Source of the DNA: Bacillota bacterium
GTDB lineage: Bacteria; Bacillota; Clostridia; Peptostreptococcales; Anaerovoracaceae
Reading direction: 5' to 3'
Assembly: GCA_017432725.1 (NCBI GenBank)
Contig: JAFRIQ010000039.1
Coordinates: 1 to 51,900, forward strand
DNA length: 51,900 nucleotides
Part shown: in pieces, positions 14,806-24,579 of the stretch
Position numbering within the stretch: position 1 is the stretch's first letter
How the letters are laid out: each line of letters begins with the position of its first letter
Notes under the pieces: generated by a model
What the model was told of the DNA's origin: nothing
The model's database searches: none
What the model saw: only the letters and a program-made list of their open reading frames with translations
Made by a program: the position numbers and the translations under genes

Positions 14806-17796
14806 CTATTCTGCCGAAAGCAGACATTTAACGAACTTTAGGCATTCTTCCTGAGGTCTTCCGCCCTTGAGATGGAAGGCTATCCTGGGGACAGAGCCTC
14901 CGTATATGGTGAGCCTGGGACCGAAAGCATCCATGAGCACTGCCATATGCTGCGCGTCCATAAGGCTCTTCTCCTCGAAAAGGAACACCGCCTTGTCCTG
15001 CTGCTTCGCTATCCTGGAGATCCCGCATCTGCTGGCGAGGTTCCTCAGGTACGCTATATCCAGCAGATTGTCCGCAACGGCAGGTATGTCTCCGAATCTG
15101 TCCAGGAGCTCGTCCACGATCTCCTCCCTGTCTTCTTCCGAGCCTATGCCGGATATCTTCTTGTACATCTCGAGCCTCGTGATCTCGTCGGGAACGTAGT
15201 TTTCCGGAAGGTATGCCGCAACGCTGAGATCCACCTGGGTGTCCGCGCTCAGGGGCTTATCCTCCGCCGCCTTTCCGGTGAGTTCCTCCACGGCCTCTTC
15301 CACCAGCTTGCAGTAAAGTTCATAACCTATGGAAAGCATGTGACCCGACTGCTCCACTCCCAGTATGTTGCCTGCGCCTCTGAGTTCAAGATCCCTCATG
15401 GCTACTCTGAAACCGCTGCCGAACTCGGTGAATTCCTTTATGGCCCTGAGCCTCTTTTCGGCCACTTCGGAAAGCTGTTTGTCTTTCTTGTAGAAGAGGA
15501 ACGCATAAGCCATGCGGTTGCTCCTTCCCACTCTTCCTCTCAGCTGATAGAGCTGGGAAAGACCGAAGCGGTCGGCATCCATCACCAGTAGTGTATTGAC
15601 GTTGGGTATGTCGAGGCCTGACTCTATTATGGTGGTTGAGATCAGTATCTGGGTGTCACCGGCGGCGAAACCCATCATCACGTCTTCCAGTTCCCTTTCG
15701 TTCATCTGTCCGTGGCCTACGGCTATGGTGGCTTCGGGCACCAGCTCGTGTATGTGCCTTGCCATGCTCTGTATGCCTTTGACCCTGTTGTATACCACGT
15801 ATACCTGGCCGCCTCTTGCCAGTTCCTTCTTTATGGCTGAAGAGATGGCTTCGTCATCCTGTTCCATGACGTAGGTCTGGACGGGATAACGGTCTTCCGG
15901 AGGCTGCTCTATGATAGACATATCCCTTACGCCTATCAAAGACATATGAAGAGTTCTTGGAATAGGCGTTGCGGAAAGGGTCAGAACGTCGACGTTTTCT
16001 TTCAGTTTCTTTATGAGCTCTTTGTGCTCAACTCCGAACCTCTGCTCTTCGTCCACGACAAGAAGACCCAGGTCTTTGAACTTCACGTCCTTGGAGAGCA
16101 GTCTGTGGGTACCTACCACCAGGTCTATATCTCCCTTTTCGAGACCTTTCACTATCTCTTTCTGCTCTTTGTCGTCCTTGAATCTGGACAGCATCTCTAC
16201 GGCGAAGGGGTATCCTGCCAGGCGGGCGCTGAAGGTATGGTAGTGCTGGTTGGCCAGCACGGTGGTGGGCACCAGAACGGCAGCCTGCCTTCCCTGCTCC
16301 AGGCATTTGAAGATTGCCCTTGCCGCCACTTCCGTCTTTCCGTATCCCACGTCTCCGCAGAGGAGCCTGTCCATGGCTTTGGGGCTTTCCATATCTTTTT
16401 TTATCTCTTCGGTGCAGCGCAGCTGATCTTCCGTCTCAACGTAGGGGAATGAATCTTCGAATTCCTTCTGCCAGGTACTGTCCGGTCCGAAGGCAAAACC
16501 CGGAGCCGCTGCTCTCTTGGCTGCGTTCCTCAGGAACTCCTCGGCCATTTCCCTTATGCTTTCCTTGGCTCTCGACTTTACCGTCTGCCATTCGGATCCG
16601 GAAAGCTTCGATATCCTCGGAGCGACCGCCTCGGAGCCCATGTATTTCTGTATGTTCTCCATCTGGTCGACGGGAACGTAAAGCACGTCTTTTCCGGCGT
16701 ACTGTATCTTAAGATAATCTCTTTCGGAACCGTCGACAGTGAGTTTCACGACTCCTGTGAACCTTCCTATGCCGTGGAATTCGTGGACCACGTAATCTCC
16801 CGGCTGTATATCCGTGAAGGCCTTTATGGGTACTCCCTTACTGCTCCTTCTTCTTCTCCTGTATTTAGCCGACGGGAAAATGTCGTTCTCCGAAATATAC
16901 AGGAGTTTCTCTTCCGGAAGCTCTATGCCGCCCGTAAGGACCCTGTCCGTGACCTTTACGCTGTCAAGACCTTCCCTTCCGAAGAAATCTCTCAGGTTAA
17001 CCAGCCTGTCGGAAGTGGAACACGCTACGGTGACTTCGTAACCATCTCCCAGGTACTTTTTAAGATCCGCCGAAAGTATATCCATATGGCCGGCATATAC
17101 GGGAGCCGACTTTATCACCACGCCGGGTATATCCTTTTCATCCCTTATGACCAGCGATCCTTCCGGCGCATAATCCGTGATACGGGCGGAAAGATCTTCC
17201 GTTCCTTCTATCACTGCTCTGTTTATCTCTATGCTGCGCAGGTTCTCTATGGACCTCTGGCTGAAACTGTCGTAGCTCCTTATGGAATCTATCTCGTCGT
17301 CGAAAAGCTCTATACGGACAGGATCGCTCATGCCGGGGCCGAACACATCTATGATGTCGCCTCTTGCCGCGAACTCTCCGAAAGCTTCGCAGGAAGGCAT
17401 CCTCTCGTAGCCCATATATACCAGTTCGGATATGATATGATCTCTTTCTACGGTCTCGCCCACAACTATCCTGAGCCTGTGGGCAGAGAATTCTTCCGGT
17501 GAAGGAAGCTCCGTATCGAAGGCGCTGGAAGGAGCTATGACCACTGCCCCGCTTCCGTCTCTCATGGCGCTGAGGCACGCAAGCCTCTGGGCGTCGTATG
17601 CCTTGCTCTTGGCTTCGTACCTGAAGTCTTCTCCCTCGTCTTCGGGGAAGATCAATATCTTAACGTCCGAAAAGAATGCCAGGTCCGTAGCCAGCCTCCT
17701 GGCAGACACTATGCTGGGCGTCTCGATCAATGCTCCGCTTCCCTTCAGCAAGCGGGCAATGATGACAGATTGTCTCGAATCAGAAATTCCGTTCAT
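14806..17796 (-). CDS. mfd: Transcription-repair coupling factor Mfd
   Basis: DNA translocase that removes RNA polymerase stalled at lesions and recruits UvrA. Domain order: UvrB-like N-terminal part (MGYERMPSCEAFGEFAARGDIIDVFGPG), RNA polymerase interaction domain (PGDYVVHEFHGIGRFTG), RecG-like motor with GDVGYGKTEVAARA, DEEQRFGV, LSATPIPRTLHMSL and QLRGRVGRS, then the C-terminal TRCF domain. I start it at 17796, after TTAAGGA, giving 996 residues. This is 150 or so shorter than E. coli or Bacillus Mfd, mainly through a compact N-terminal region. No clear terminator follows. Confidence 0.95.
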   Translation of the reverse strand: MNGISDSRQSVIIARLLKGSGALIETPSIVSARRLATDLAFFSDVKILIFPEDEGEDFRYEAKSKAYDAQRLACLSAMRDGSGAVVIAPSSAFDTELPSPEEFSAHRLRIVVGETVERDHIISELVYMGYERMPSCEAFGEFAARGDIIDVFGPGMSDPVRIELFDDEIDSIRSYDSFSQRSIENLRSIEINRAVIEGTEDLSARITDYAPEGSLVIRDEKDIPGVVIKSAPVYAGHMDILSADLKKYLGDGYEVTVACSTSDRLVNLRDFFGREGLDSVKVTDRVLTGGIELPEEKLLYISENDIFPSAKYRRRRRSSKGVPIKAFTDIQPGDYVVHEFHGIGRFTGVVKLTVDGSERDYLKIQYAGKDVLYVPVDQMENIQKYMGSEAVAPRISKLSGSEWQTVKSRAKESIREMAEEFLRNAAKRAAAPGFAFGPDSTWQKEFEDSFPYVETEDQLRCTEEIKKDMESPKAMDRLLCGDVGYGKTEVAARAIFKCLEQGRQAAVLVPTTVLANQHYHTFSARLAGYPFAVEMLSRFKDDKEQKEIVKGLEKGDIDLVVGTHRLLSKDVKFKDLGLLVVDEEQRFGVEHKELIKKLKENVDVLTLSATPIPRTLHMSLIGVRDMSIIEQPPEDRYPVQTYVMEQDDEAISSAIKKELARGGQVYVVYNRVKGIQSMARHIHELVPEATIAVGHGQMNERELEDVMMGFAAGDTQILISTTIIESGLDIPNVNTLLVMDADRFGLSQLYQLRGRVGRSNRMAYAFLFYKKDKQLSEVAEKRLRAIKEFTEFGSGFRVAMRDLELRGAGNILGVEQSGHMLSIGYELYCKLVEEAVEELTGKAAEDKPLSADTQVDLSVAAYLPENYVPDEITRLEMYKKISGIGSEEDREEIVDELLDRFGDIPAVADNLLDIAYLRNLASRCGISRIAKQQDKAVFLFEEKSLMDAQHMAVLMDAFGPRLTIYGGSVPRIAFHLKGGRPQEECLKFVKCLLSAE

Positions 17797-17898
17797 ATAT
17801 TTATCCTTAACGTGCTTTATCCGCCCTCGGAAAAACCGGGGCGGTCCTGAACTGTCTGTATATATCAATCACGCTATTATATATCCCGTTTCTTTCAT

Positions 17899-17927
17899 TT
17901 GACAAGGAAAAACGATGTTTCTAAAAG
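17899..17927 (+). promoter_or_regulatory. Possible promoter of the HIT gene
   Basis: TTGACA (17899-17904), 17-bp spacer, TAAAAG (17922-17927), 52 nt before the GTG start. A good -35 with a poor -10, so the call is tentative. Confidence 0.4.
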
Positions 17928-17978
17928 AGAGGATTTGGCGTACAATATATTCAAGAAAAAACGAAAGGAGAAAGACAG

Positions 17979-18320
17979 GTGGAAGACTGCATATTCTGCA
18001 AGATAGCGAATCACGTAATCGAAAGCAATTACGCCTACGAAGACGAACTCATCAGCGCCTTTTACGACATGGACCCCCAGGCCCCCGTACACGTGCTGAT
18101 AGTACCGAAGAAACATATAGGGTCACTGGACGAAGCGAAGGAAGAGGATGCTGAAATTCTGTCCCACATCCTTCTGAAGATAAAGGACATAGCTGCGGAC
18201 CTGGGTCTTGAAAACGGATACCGAGTGGTAATAAACACAGGTGAAGACGGAGGCCAGAGCGTACATCATCTCCACTTCCATCTTCTCGGCAAGAGAGCCA
18301 TGAAGTGGCCTCCGGGCTGA
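17979..18320 (+). CDS. HIT-family nucleotide-binding protein (HinT-like)
   Basis: 113 residues. Start GTG with AAAGGAG upstream. The N-terminal DCIFCKIA with Cys4 and Cys7 is the usual start of zinc-binding HinT-type proteins. The histidine triad HHLHFHLLG near residue 100 is intact. Family members hydrolyse aminoacyl-AMP or AMP-lysine type phosphoramidates; the substrate here is unknown. Divergent from mfd, convergent with pth, with a shared terminator. Confidence 0.93.
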   Translation: MEDCIFCKIANHVIESNYAYEDELISAFYDMDPQAPVHVLIVPKKHIGSLDEAKEEDAEILSHILLKIKDIAADLGLENGYRVVINTGEDGGQSVHHLHFHLLGKRAMKWPPG

Positions 18321-18330
18321 TAAAGGCAAT

Positions 18331-18360
18331 AAAAAACTGCTCCTTATCGGAGCAGTTTTT
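18331..18360. terminator. Bidirectional terminator between HIT gene and pth
   Basis: Stem AAAAACTGCTCC / GGAGCAGTTTTT with a 5-nt loop. A-run and T-run on opposite sides let it act on both strands. Confidence 0.92.
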
Positions 18361-18365
18361 TGATG

Positions 18366-19247
18366 CTATTTTTTCTCGAAGGCTTTGAGCACTTCTCTTT
18401 CGAAACTTTCGAAAGCGTATTCCGGAAGTATGACGCAGCGCAGCTTTTTATCTCCGTCCAGATATGCCGTACCAGCGTTTTTTCCGCCTTCCGAAAGACG
18501 CAGGCTCCACATTCCGTAGTCGCCGCCCTTTTCCCCTGAGATCCTCTCCAGGCATATTTCTTTCAGCCCTTCGTCGGTAGTCTCTTCCGAAAGCTTTTCG
18601 ATCTCTCTTGGGTTCATAGGCCTTATGATCAGTCTTTCGGTCCTTATGACCTTTTCCTTCTTCTCAGCAGACTTCTTCCTGGTCTCGTCGCTGACATTGG
18701 CGAAATCCATCGCCGCCTTTATGCCGTACTGAGCCCATACTATGGCGGCGTCCGCCGCTTTCGATATGGCCGACTGCAGCAGAGGAGCTTCCTGGTCGCT
18801 GACCTGGGAAAGCACGTAGTTTACTATGGGCGTGTCCTTTTCTCCGCCTATGCCTATCCTGCACCTGGGGAAGGCATCGGACTGCAGCTGGTAGATGACG
18901 GATTTCATGCCGTTGTGGCTGCCGGAACTTCCCGAGGCCCTGACCCTGATGGATCCCGATTTTATATCTATGTCGTCGTATATAACGAAGAGGTCCTTCG
19001 GATCCGCTTTGTAGAAGTTCATGACTTCCCTGACGGCTTCTCCGGAATTGTTCATGAAGGTCTGGGGCTTCACCAGGATGATCTTCTCTCCGAAAAGATT
19101 GATCTCGCCCATGAGAGCTTTGAATTTCAGCTTATTCACGGCAACGCCAAGACGCCCTGCGATCTCATCGACCGTAAGGAAACCCATGTTGTGGTGAGTC
19201 GTTTCGTATTGTCTTCCGGGATTACCGAGCCCGCATATGATCTTCAT
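18366..19247 (-). CDS. pth: Peptidyl-tRNA hydrolase with GNAT-like C-terminal extension
   Basis: Residues 1 to about 190 are Pth, which frees peptides from peptidyl-tRNA. GLGNPGRQYETTHHNMGF contains the catalytic His of the THHN motif. KPQTFMNNSGEAV, YDDIDIKSGSIRVRASGSSGSHNGMKS and RCRIGIGG follow. Usual Pth length is 185-200, but this protein has 293 residues. The extra part starts with VIRTERLIIRPMNPREIEKL, the N-terminal signature of RimJ/RimL-type GNAT acetyltransferases, but is too short for a complete GNAT fold (no clear acetyl-CoA loop). So it is a fusion to a truncated acetyltransferase-like module of unknown role. GGAAG lies immediately before the ATG. Confidence 0.92.
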   Translation of the reverse strand: MKIICGLGNPGRQYETTHHNMGFLTVDEIAGRLGVAVNKLKFKALMGEINLFGEKIILVKPQTFMNNSGEAVREVMNFYKADPKDLFVIYDDIDIKSGSIRVRASGSSGSHNGMKSVIYQLQSDAFPRCRIGIGGEKDTPIVNYVLSQVSDQEAPLLQSAISKAADAAIVWAQYGIKAAMDFANVSDETRKKSAEKKEKVIRTERLIIRPMNPREIEKLSEETTDEGLKEICLERISGEKGGDYGMWSLRLSEGGKNAGTAYLDGDKKLRCVILPEYAFESFEREVLKAFEKK

Positions 19248-19252
19248 CTTCC

Positions 19253-19278
19253 AAAAAGGGCACCGGATGACCGGTGCC
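19253..19278 (-). terminator. Terminator after prs
   Basis: Minus-strand stem GGCACCGG / CCGGTGCC (19259-19278) with loop TCAT, then C and T5. It sits between prs and pth, so it probably reduces read-through from the gltX-murC-purR-prs group into pth. Confidence 0.8.
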
Positions 19279-19285
19279 GCATATA

Positions 19286-20242
19286 TTACTCAAAAAGTTC
19301 TGATAACGGCTGATTGTTGTAGACTCTGCTGATCGCCTGAGCGAAGAGAGGAGCTACTGAAAGAGTCTTGAATTTCGGGAGCATTTTGTCTTCGTGGAGA
19401 GTGATAGTATTAAGGAATACCATCTCGTCTATGGCGGAATCTCTGATCCTGTCGATAGCCGGACCTGAGAGCACGCCGTGAGTCGCTATAGCCCTCACGC
19501 TCTTGGCACCGCGTTCCTTTATGGCATTCGCAGCGTTGCAGATGGTTCCTGCCGTATCTACCATATCGTCCACCAGTATGCAGTCTTTCCCTTCGATATC
19601 ACCTATGATATTCATGATCTCGGATACGTTGGGTCTCGGACGGCGCTTGTCTATGATGGCGATCGGGCAGCCAAGAGGCTCTGCAAGGTTTCTTGCCCTT
19701 CCCACGCTGCCGTGGTCTGGAGATACGACTACCAGGTCGAGATCCTTGTTCTTAAGCTCTTCCTGATAATATTTTACCATCAGAGGATTGCCCTGGAGAT
19801 GGTCTACGGGGATATCGAAGAATCCCTGTATCTGCGCCGCGTGAAGATCCATGGTGATGACTCTCTCAGCGCCTGCTGCCTGAAGTATCTCAGCGACCAG
19901 TTTTGCTGTGATAGGATCTCTGGGTCTTGCGGTCCTGTCCTGGCGGGCATATCCGTAATACGGGATAACAGCGTTGATCCTGCCCGCGCTGGCTCTCTTC
20001 ATGGCGTCGATCATGATGCACAGTTCCATGAGGTTGTCGTTTACCGGGTCGCAGGTGCTCTGCACTATGTAGCAGTCCTTTCCTCTTACGGACTCGTGGA
20101 TATTGATCGCGATCTCTCCGTCTGAGAATTTCTTTACGTCTGCTTTACCAAGTTCCACTCCGAGGCAGTCACAGATCTCTTTTGCCAGTTCCGGATTTCC
20201 GTTGCCTGCAAAGACTTTGAATTCAGAATAAAAAGCTCCCAT
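19286..20242 (-). CDS. prs: Ribose-phosphate pyrophosphokinase
   Basis: Makes PRPP from ribose 5-phosphate and ATP for purine, pyrimidine, His and NAD synthesis. 318 residues, normal. Typical stretches: [46 protein letters not shown] (ATP binding), and the PRPP loop [21 protein letters not shown] is upstream. It lies 26 nt after purR, whose protein senses PRPP, and in a window where PncB uses PRPP. Confidence 0.97.
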   Translation of the reverse strand: MGAFYSEFKVFAGNGNPELAKEICDCLGVELGKADVKKFSDGEIAINIHESVRGKDCYIVQSTCDPVNDNLMELCIMIDAMKRASAGRINAVIPYYGYARQDRTARPRDPITAKLVAEILQAAGAERVITMDLHAAQIQGFFDIPVDHLQGNPLMVKYYQEELKNKDLDLVVVSPDHGSVGRARNLAEPLGCPIAIIDKRRPRPNVSEIMNIIGDIEGKDCILVDDMVDTAGTICNAANAIKERGAKSVRAIATHGVLSGPAIDRIRDSAIDEMVFLNTITLHEDKMLPKFKTLSVAPLFAQAISRVYNNQPLSELFE

Positions 20243-20268
20243 TTTTTGTTTATCTTCCTTTCAACTTT

Positions 20269-21069
20269 CTATATGATATCAGGGTTTACGGCAACCCTGT
20301 AACCATCTTCCGTGTCGGTAAGCATGATGATGGGGAAGAAATTCCCTATCTTCTTTCCCTTGTTGCCTTCTACGACTATGACCGCACCGAAGCCCACCAC
20401 CTTGGTGTCGAACTCTCCCAGCATATCCTCTATGCCTTTGAGGGTCCCTCCGTTGCGCATGAAGTCGTCTATGATTATGGCCTTTGAACCGGGCTTTATG
20501 GCTCTCTTGGAAAGGCTCATCTTCTGTATCCTGTCAGAGCTGCCTGAATAGTAGTTGATGGAAATGGTGGATCCTTCGGAAACTCTAGCCTCTCTCCTTA
20601 TGACTACCAGAGGTATATTGAGGAGCCTTGCCGTGAGCATGGCCACTCCTATGCCCCTCGTCTCAATGGTCACCACTATGTCCGCTTCGGAAGCTGCGAA
20701 GTGCTTTGCAAACTGCATGGCGCAGCTCTGGCCTATCTCCGGATCGAAGAGAAGATCCGTGGTGTAGATATAGTCTCCGCCCACGTTTCTCGACGGATCC
20801 TCGAGCATGGCTTTCATCTTCTCGAGCCCGGCTACCGATTCTTCCTTCGTTATGTAGGGCACGAATCTCACGCCGCCCTTGCTTCCCGAGGTAGTCTCCA
20901 CGTAGCCAAGACCCGCGGCGTCCACCGCGCTCCTTACCAGCTTAAGGTCTTCGGAAATACTTGATTTTGCGCAGCCCAGTTTTTCAGCGAAATAGCCCAG
21001 CGAGAAATCCCTGTTGGGGTGTTCGCTCAGAAGCTGCGTTATGATACAGGCTCTTTCAGTGCGTTTCAT
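20269..21069 (-). CDS. purR: Purine operon repressor PurR (Bacillus type)
   Basis: 266 residues. An N-terminal winged helix (residues about 1-75: ACIITQLLSEHPNRDFSLGY, then AKSSISEDLKLVR) joins a phosphoribosyltransferase-like domain with the PRPP-binding loop KAIIIDDFMRNGGTLKG. In Bacillus, PurR binds PurBox DNA and is released by PRPP. The start overlaps the murC stop (ATGA) and prs follows directly, a layout that couples the PRPP sensor with its producer. No PurBox pair was identified in this window. Confidence 0.95.
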   Translation of the reverse strand: MKRTERACIITQLLSEHPNRDFSLGYFAEKLGCAKSSISEDLKLVRSAVDAAGLGYVETTSGSKGGVRFVPYITKEESVAGLEKMKAMLEDPSRNVGGDYIYTTDLLFDPEIGQSCAMQFAKHFAASEADIVVTIETRGIGVAMLTARLLNIPLVVIRREARVSEGSTISINYYSGSSDRIQKMSLSKRAIKPGSKAIIIDDFMRNGGTLKGIEDMLGEFDTKVVGFGAVIVVEGNKGKKIGNFFPIIMLTDTEDGYRVAVNPDII

Positions 21070-22448
21070 CTGTCAATACCGAGAATCATTTCTCCGACTT
21101 TATATATATCTCCTGCGCCCATGGTGATGATCATATCGCCTTCGGACGCATTGTTTCTGACGAAATCCGCGATCTTTTCGAAACTGTCGAAGAAGAAGGC
21201 GTCCTTGTCCGGATGTCTCTCCTTTACCTTTTCCATAAGTGTTTTGGAGGACAGTTTGTATATGTTCTTTTCCCTGGCTGCGTATATCTCGGCGAAGACC
21301 ACCTTGTCCGCATCGCCGAATGAATCAGAGAATTCATCCATTAGAGCCAGGGTCCTGGTATAGGTATGGGGCTGGAAGAGGCACCACACCGTCTTGTGGG
21401 TGAAATGCTGAGCCGCCGCAAGGGTAGCTTTGATCTCAGTAGGATGGTGAGCGTAGTCGTCGACTACGGTGCATCCGTTCTCCGTCTTTCCGATTATATC
21501 GAACCTTCTCTGGGTGCCTCTGAAGGCTTCCAGAGTCTCTTCTATGGAATCCATATCCACGCCCAGATTCACGCAGGCCGCTATGGCTGCAAGAGAGTTG
21601 GCTACGTTATGCTCTCCGGGAACGCCCAGTTCTATCCTTCTTTCGTAGCCGTTCCTGGTATATAGGTCGTAGCTCGGATGGCCTTCCTCGTTGAAGGTGA
21701 TGTTCTTTGCATAATAGTCGCTGGTCTCGTTGAAACCGAAGGTCACGACTCTCTTTCCGCAGTTGTCGGTGACGGACTTGACGAAGGGGTTGGAGTCGTA
21801 TGCCACGATAAAACCGCCTTCCTTAAGATTGTCCTTGAAAACCGAGAAAGACTTAGTTATGTGGTCTATATCCTTGAAATAGTCAAGATGATCGGAATCT
21901 ATATTCAGTATGATCTCGACCAGAGGCTTAAGGTCAAGAAAACTGTCCATGTATTCGCAGGCCTCGGTAACGAGCCTGTCGGACTTTCCTATCCTTGCGT
22001 TGCTCTGGAATTCGTTGAGTATGCCTCCCACGAGCACCGTGGGATCCATGCCGGCCTTTTCGAGTATCAGAGATACCATGGAAGTTGTGGTCGTCTTTCC
22101 GTGGGTACCGGATACTGCAACGGACACCGGATACTCTGTCATCATGAGCCCAAGAGCCTGGGATCTGGTCATTACGGGGATGCCGGCTTCCTTCGCCGCT
22201 ACTATCTCCGGATTCTCCAGTGATACCGCCGTGGAATACACGACAAGATCGGCTCCCTGTATATGCTCTGCGCTGTGCCCTATATATACCTTGATGCCCT
22301 GTTTTTCCAGGTTCTCGGTGACCTCGCTGGCCTTCATGTCAGAGCCGGAAGCTTCCACTCCTCTGCTCTTCACTATCTCGGCAATGGCTGAAACGCCTAT
22401 GCCGCCTATACCTATGAAATGAATGTGTTTGAAATCTTTAAGTTCCAT
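21066..22448 (-). CDS. murC: UDP-N-acetylmuramate--L-alanine ligase
   Basis: Adds the first amino acid to UDP-MurNAc in peptidoglycan synthesis. 460 residues. N-terminal Rossmann motif HFIGIGGIGVSAIAEI, ATP loop VAVSGTHGKTTTTSMVS, central HLDYFKDIDHI and C-terminal VVDDYAHHPTEIKATL with LFQPHTYTRT are all present. It starts 25 nt after gltX and is followed by overlapping purR. Confidence 0.97.
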   Translation of the reverse strand: MELKDFKHIHFIGIGGIGVSAIAEIVKSRGVEASGSDMKASEVTENLEKQGIKVYIGHSAEHIQGADLVVYSTAVSLENPEIVAAKEAGIPVMTRSQALGLMMTEYPVSVAVSGTHGKTTTTSMVSLILEKAGMDPTVLVGGILNEFQSNARIGKSDRLVTEACEYMDSFLDLKPLVEIILNIDSDHLDYFKDIDHITKSFSVFKDNLKEGGFIVAYDSNPFVKSVTDNCGKRVVTFGFNETSDYYAKNITFNEEGHPSYDLYTRNGYERRIELGVPGEHNVANSLAAIAACVNLGVDMDSIEETLEAFRGTQRRFDIIGKTENGCTVVDDYAHHPTEIKATLAAAQHFTHKTVWCLFQPHTYTRTLALMDEFSDSFGDADKVVFAEIYAAREKNIYKLSSKTLMEKVKERHPDKDAFFFDSFEKIADFVRNNASEGDMIITMGAGDIYKVGEMILGIDR

Positions 22449-22473
22449 CTTTCCAAAACCCCGGAAGCTTCTT

Positions 22474-24165
22474 TTAAGCCTCCTCTGCTCTTCTTATCCT
22501 CTCTACTACTCTGTCTTTTCCCAGTATCTGCTGTATGGTCCACAGGTCCGGGCTGTTGGCTCTTCCCGTGATCGCTATCCTTATGACTCCGGATACGTGA
22601 CCCACGTGGCCTTTGTACATTTCAGGGTTCTTTTTGTGATCCTTCGGTTTGACCGCATAACCCATATCGGCTGTGATGGTCCTGACCTTTTCGAACCATG
22701 CGGGATTGTCGTCCGCGGGGTCGTAGGTCTCAAGGTATTTCTCAAGTATGAGTTTTCTGTCCTCAGGAGACACCTCTGCGGGCCATTCCGATTCATATAC
22801 GAAATACTCGTCGAAGAAGTATTTCACGAACTCGAATATTTGCTTTGCGTATATGAGGTCTTTCCTGGGTTTTTCTCCGCCTCTGTCTATGTCGAAGACC
22901 TTCAGGAGCATTTCCTTGTTTCCTTCGATGAGAGCGGCTTTTTCCGGCTGGAATTCCTTTGCCCAGCCCAGCATGAAATCATATATCTCCGCAGCCGATT
23001 TTCTGGCCAGGACGTCTTTCGATACGTCGTTGAGCTTGTTTGTATCGAAGAGCGTGCCCGAGTCGGACATCTTCTCAGCCGAGAACCTGAACTCGTTGTA
23101 ATCGGCGTAGGGGTTTGCTATCCTCCACTCCTCGAAATCCGAGCACAGTATGGTGAGAAGATACTCTCTCACCGCTTCCGGGAAATATCCCAGTTCCTTG
23201 TAATATGAAAGACCAAGTTCCGGATCCTTTCTCTTGGAAAGCTTCCTCTTCTGTCCGGTCTCTTCGTCTATCTTCATGAGGCTGGTAGTGTGTACGTACA
23301 CCGGATGTTCCCATCCCATGGCTTCGAAAAGCTGCACGTGGATAGGCAGCGACGCCATCCACTCCTCTCCTCTCACCACGTGGGTGGTGCGCATGAAGTG
23401 ATCGTCAACCACGTGGGCGAAGTGATAGGTGGGAAGGTCGTTCTTTTTAAGTATGACCACGTCCTGGACGTTCTCGGGCATGGATATATCTCCCCTGATC
23501 TCGTCGAAGCAGGTGAAGTATCTGCTCTCGTCTCCGGGGCTTCTGAACCTTATGACGTAAGGCATGCCCTTGGCGATCCTGTCCTTTATCTCTTCCAGGT
23601 TCAGGTTGCGGTCCTTAGCATATTTGCCGTATATGCCGGGATTTATCTTGCTTGCTTCCTGCTCTTTTCTCACGGCGTCTATCTCTTCCTCTGTCATGAA
23701 GCAGGGATAGGCCATACCTTTCTCTACCAGGTACTTGATGCAGGTCTTGTATATATCGCCTCTGGCGCTCTGCCAGTAGGGACCATAATTTCCGGTCTCG
23801 GCTCCTTCGGGATCCACTCCCGAGGGCCTGCTTCCGGGCGTTCCCGCCTTGCAGCCGCCTTCGTCGAAGTTTATGCCGAAATATGAAAGGGTGTCGAGAA
23901 GCACCGGGATAGCTCCCTTGACTTCTCTCTTTTCGTCGGTGTCTTCCACTCTTAAGAAGCACACTCCTTCGGACTGATGGGCCATCCTCTCGTCGGCCAT
24001 GGCTCCGTAGAGATTCCCAAGGTGTATGAAACCCGTGGGGCTGGGAGCAAGCCTCGTGACCCTGGCGCCTTCGGGAAGATCTCTTTCGGGATATTCCCTC
24101 TCCAGGTCCTCTATAGTTTTTGTTATTTCCGGGAACAAAAGTTCAGCCAGTTCTTTATGATCCAT
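22474..24165 (-). CDS. gltX: Glutamyl-tRNA synthetase
   Basis: Class I synthetase charging tRNA-Glu. RLAPSPTGFIHLGNLYGA has the HIGH-like HLGN, and KRKLSKRKDPE is the KMSKS-like loop. 563 residues is longer than the usual 480-500; extra residues lie in the catalytic half (a Gly/Pro-rich stretch near 100) and in the C-terminal anticodon-binding part. Whether it also charges tRNA-Gln cannot be told from the sequence. GAGGA precedes the ATG, and a minus-strand TATAAT lies at 24197-24202. A tRNA-Glu gene diverges from the same short intergenic region. Probable first gene of gltX-murC-purR-prs. Confidence 0.95.
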   Translation of the reverse strand: MDHKELAELLFPEITKTIEDLEREYPERDLPEGARVTRLAPSPTGFIHLGNLYGAMADERMAHQSEGVCFLRVEDTDEKREVKGAIPVLLDTLSYFGINFDEGGCKAGTPGSRPSGVDPEGAETGNYGPYWQSARGDIYKTCIKYLVEKGMAYPCFMTEEEIDAVRKEQEASKINPGIYGKYAKDRNLNLEEIKDRIAKGMPYVIRFRSPGDESRYFTCFDEIRGDISMPENVQDVVILKKNDLPTYHFAHVVDDHFMRTTHVVRGEEWMASLPIHVQLFEAMGWEHPVYVHTTSLMKIDEETGQKRKLSKRKDPELGLSYYKELGYFPEAVREYLLTILCSDFEEWRIANPYADYNEFRFSAEKMSDSGTLFDTNKLNDVSKDVLARKSAAEIYDFMLGWAKEFQPEKAALIEGNKEMLLKVFDIDRGGEKPRKDLIYAKQIFEFVKYFFDEYFVYESEWPAEVSPEDRKLILEKYLETYDPADDNPAWFEKVRTITADMGYAVKPKDHKKNPEMYKGHVGHVSGVIRIAITGRANSPDLWTIQQILGKDRVVERIRRAEEA

Positions 24166-24274
24166 AATTTATCCTCTGTAATCGTTCAACCGAGTAATTA
24201 TACCAAAAAACAATACAGGGAAAAAGGACTTAACTTACATTAAATACAAAAATTCTTGGCAGAAGAAAAAAAGA

Positions 24275-24303
24275 TGGACAAGGATAAGAAAAGTATGTAT
24301 AAT
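24275..24303 (+). promoter_or_regulatory. Promoter of tRNA-Glu
   Basis: TGGACA (24275-24280), 17-bp spacer ending in TATG (extended -10), TATAAT (24298-24303), 36 nt before the mature tRNA. Confidence 0.8.
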
Positions 24304-24339
24304 TCAAATGTTCCGCAATAAGCGGAAAGAAAAGAATAC

Positions 24340-24414
24340 GGTGCCTTGGTCAAGTGGTCAAGACGCTAGCCTCTCACGCTGGAATCAGGGGTTCGACTCC
24401 CCTAGGCACTACCA
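24340..24414 (+). tRNA. tRNA-Glu (CTC anticodon)
   Basis: Cloverleaf read by hand: acceptor GGTGCCT / AGGCACT (24340-24346 with 24404-24410; the first pair is G-T), anticodon stem CTAGC / GCTGG, loop CTCTCAC with anticodon CTC, T arm AGGGG-TTCGACT-CCCCT. Discriminator A and CCA are encoded. Its own promoter and terminator flank it, so it is a single-gene unit divergent from gltX. Confidence 0.96.
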
Positions 24415-24424
24415 AGTAAAACCT

Positions 24425-24468
24425 ATCCGAACCCAGTCTTCTTCAGGACCGCGTTCGGATTTGTTTTT
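24425..24468 (+). terminator. Terminator after tRNA-Glu
   Basis: ATCCGAAC (24425-24432) pairs with GTTCGGAT (24453-24460), followed by TTGTTTTT. Confidence 0.8.
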
Positions 24469-24579
24469 CCTATGGAAAGCATCGGCGAGTTATATGAAAG
24501 ATGCTGTGGGTTAATATGAATATCCCAACAAAACATACTGACATTATCACCTGACTATCACACATGGATTTGGTAATTG

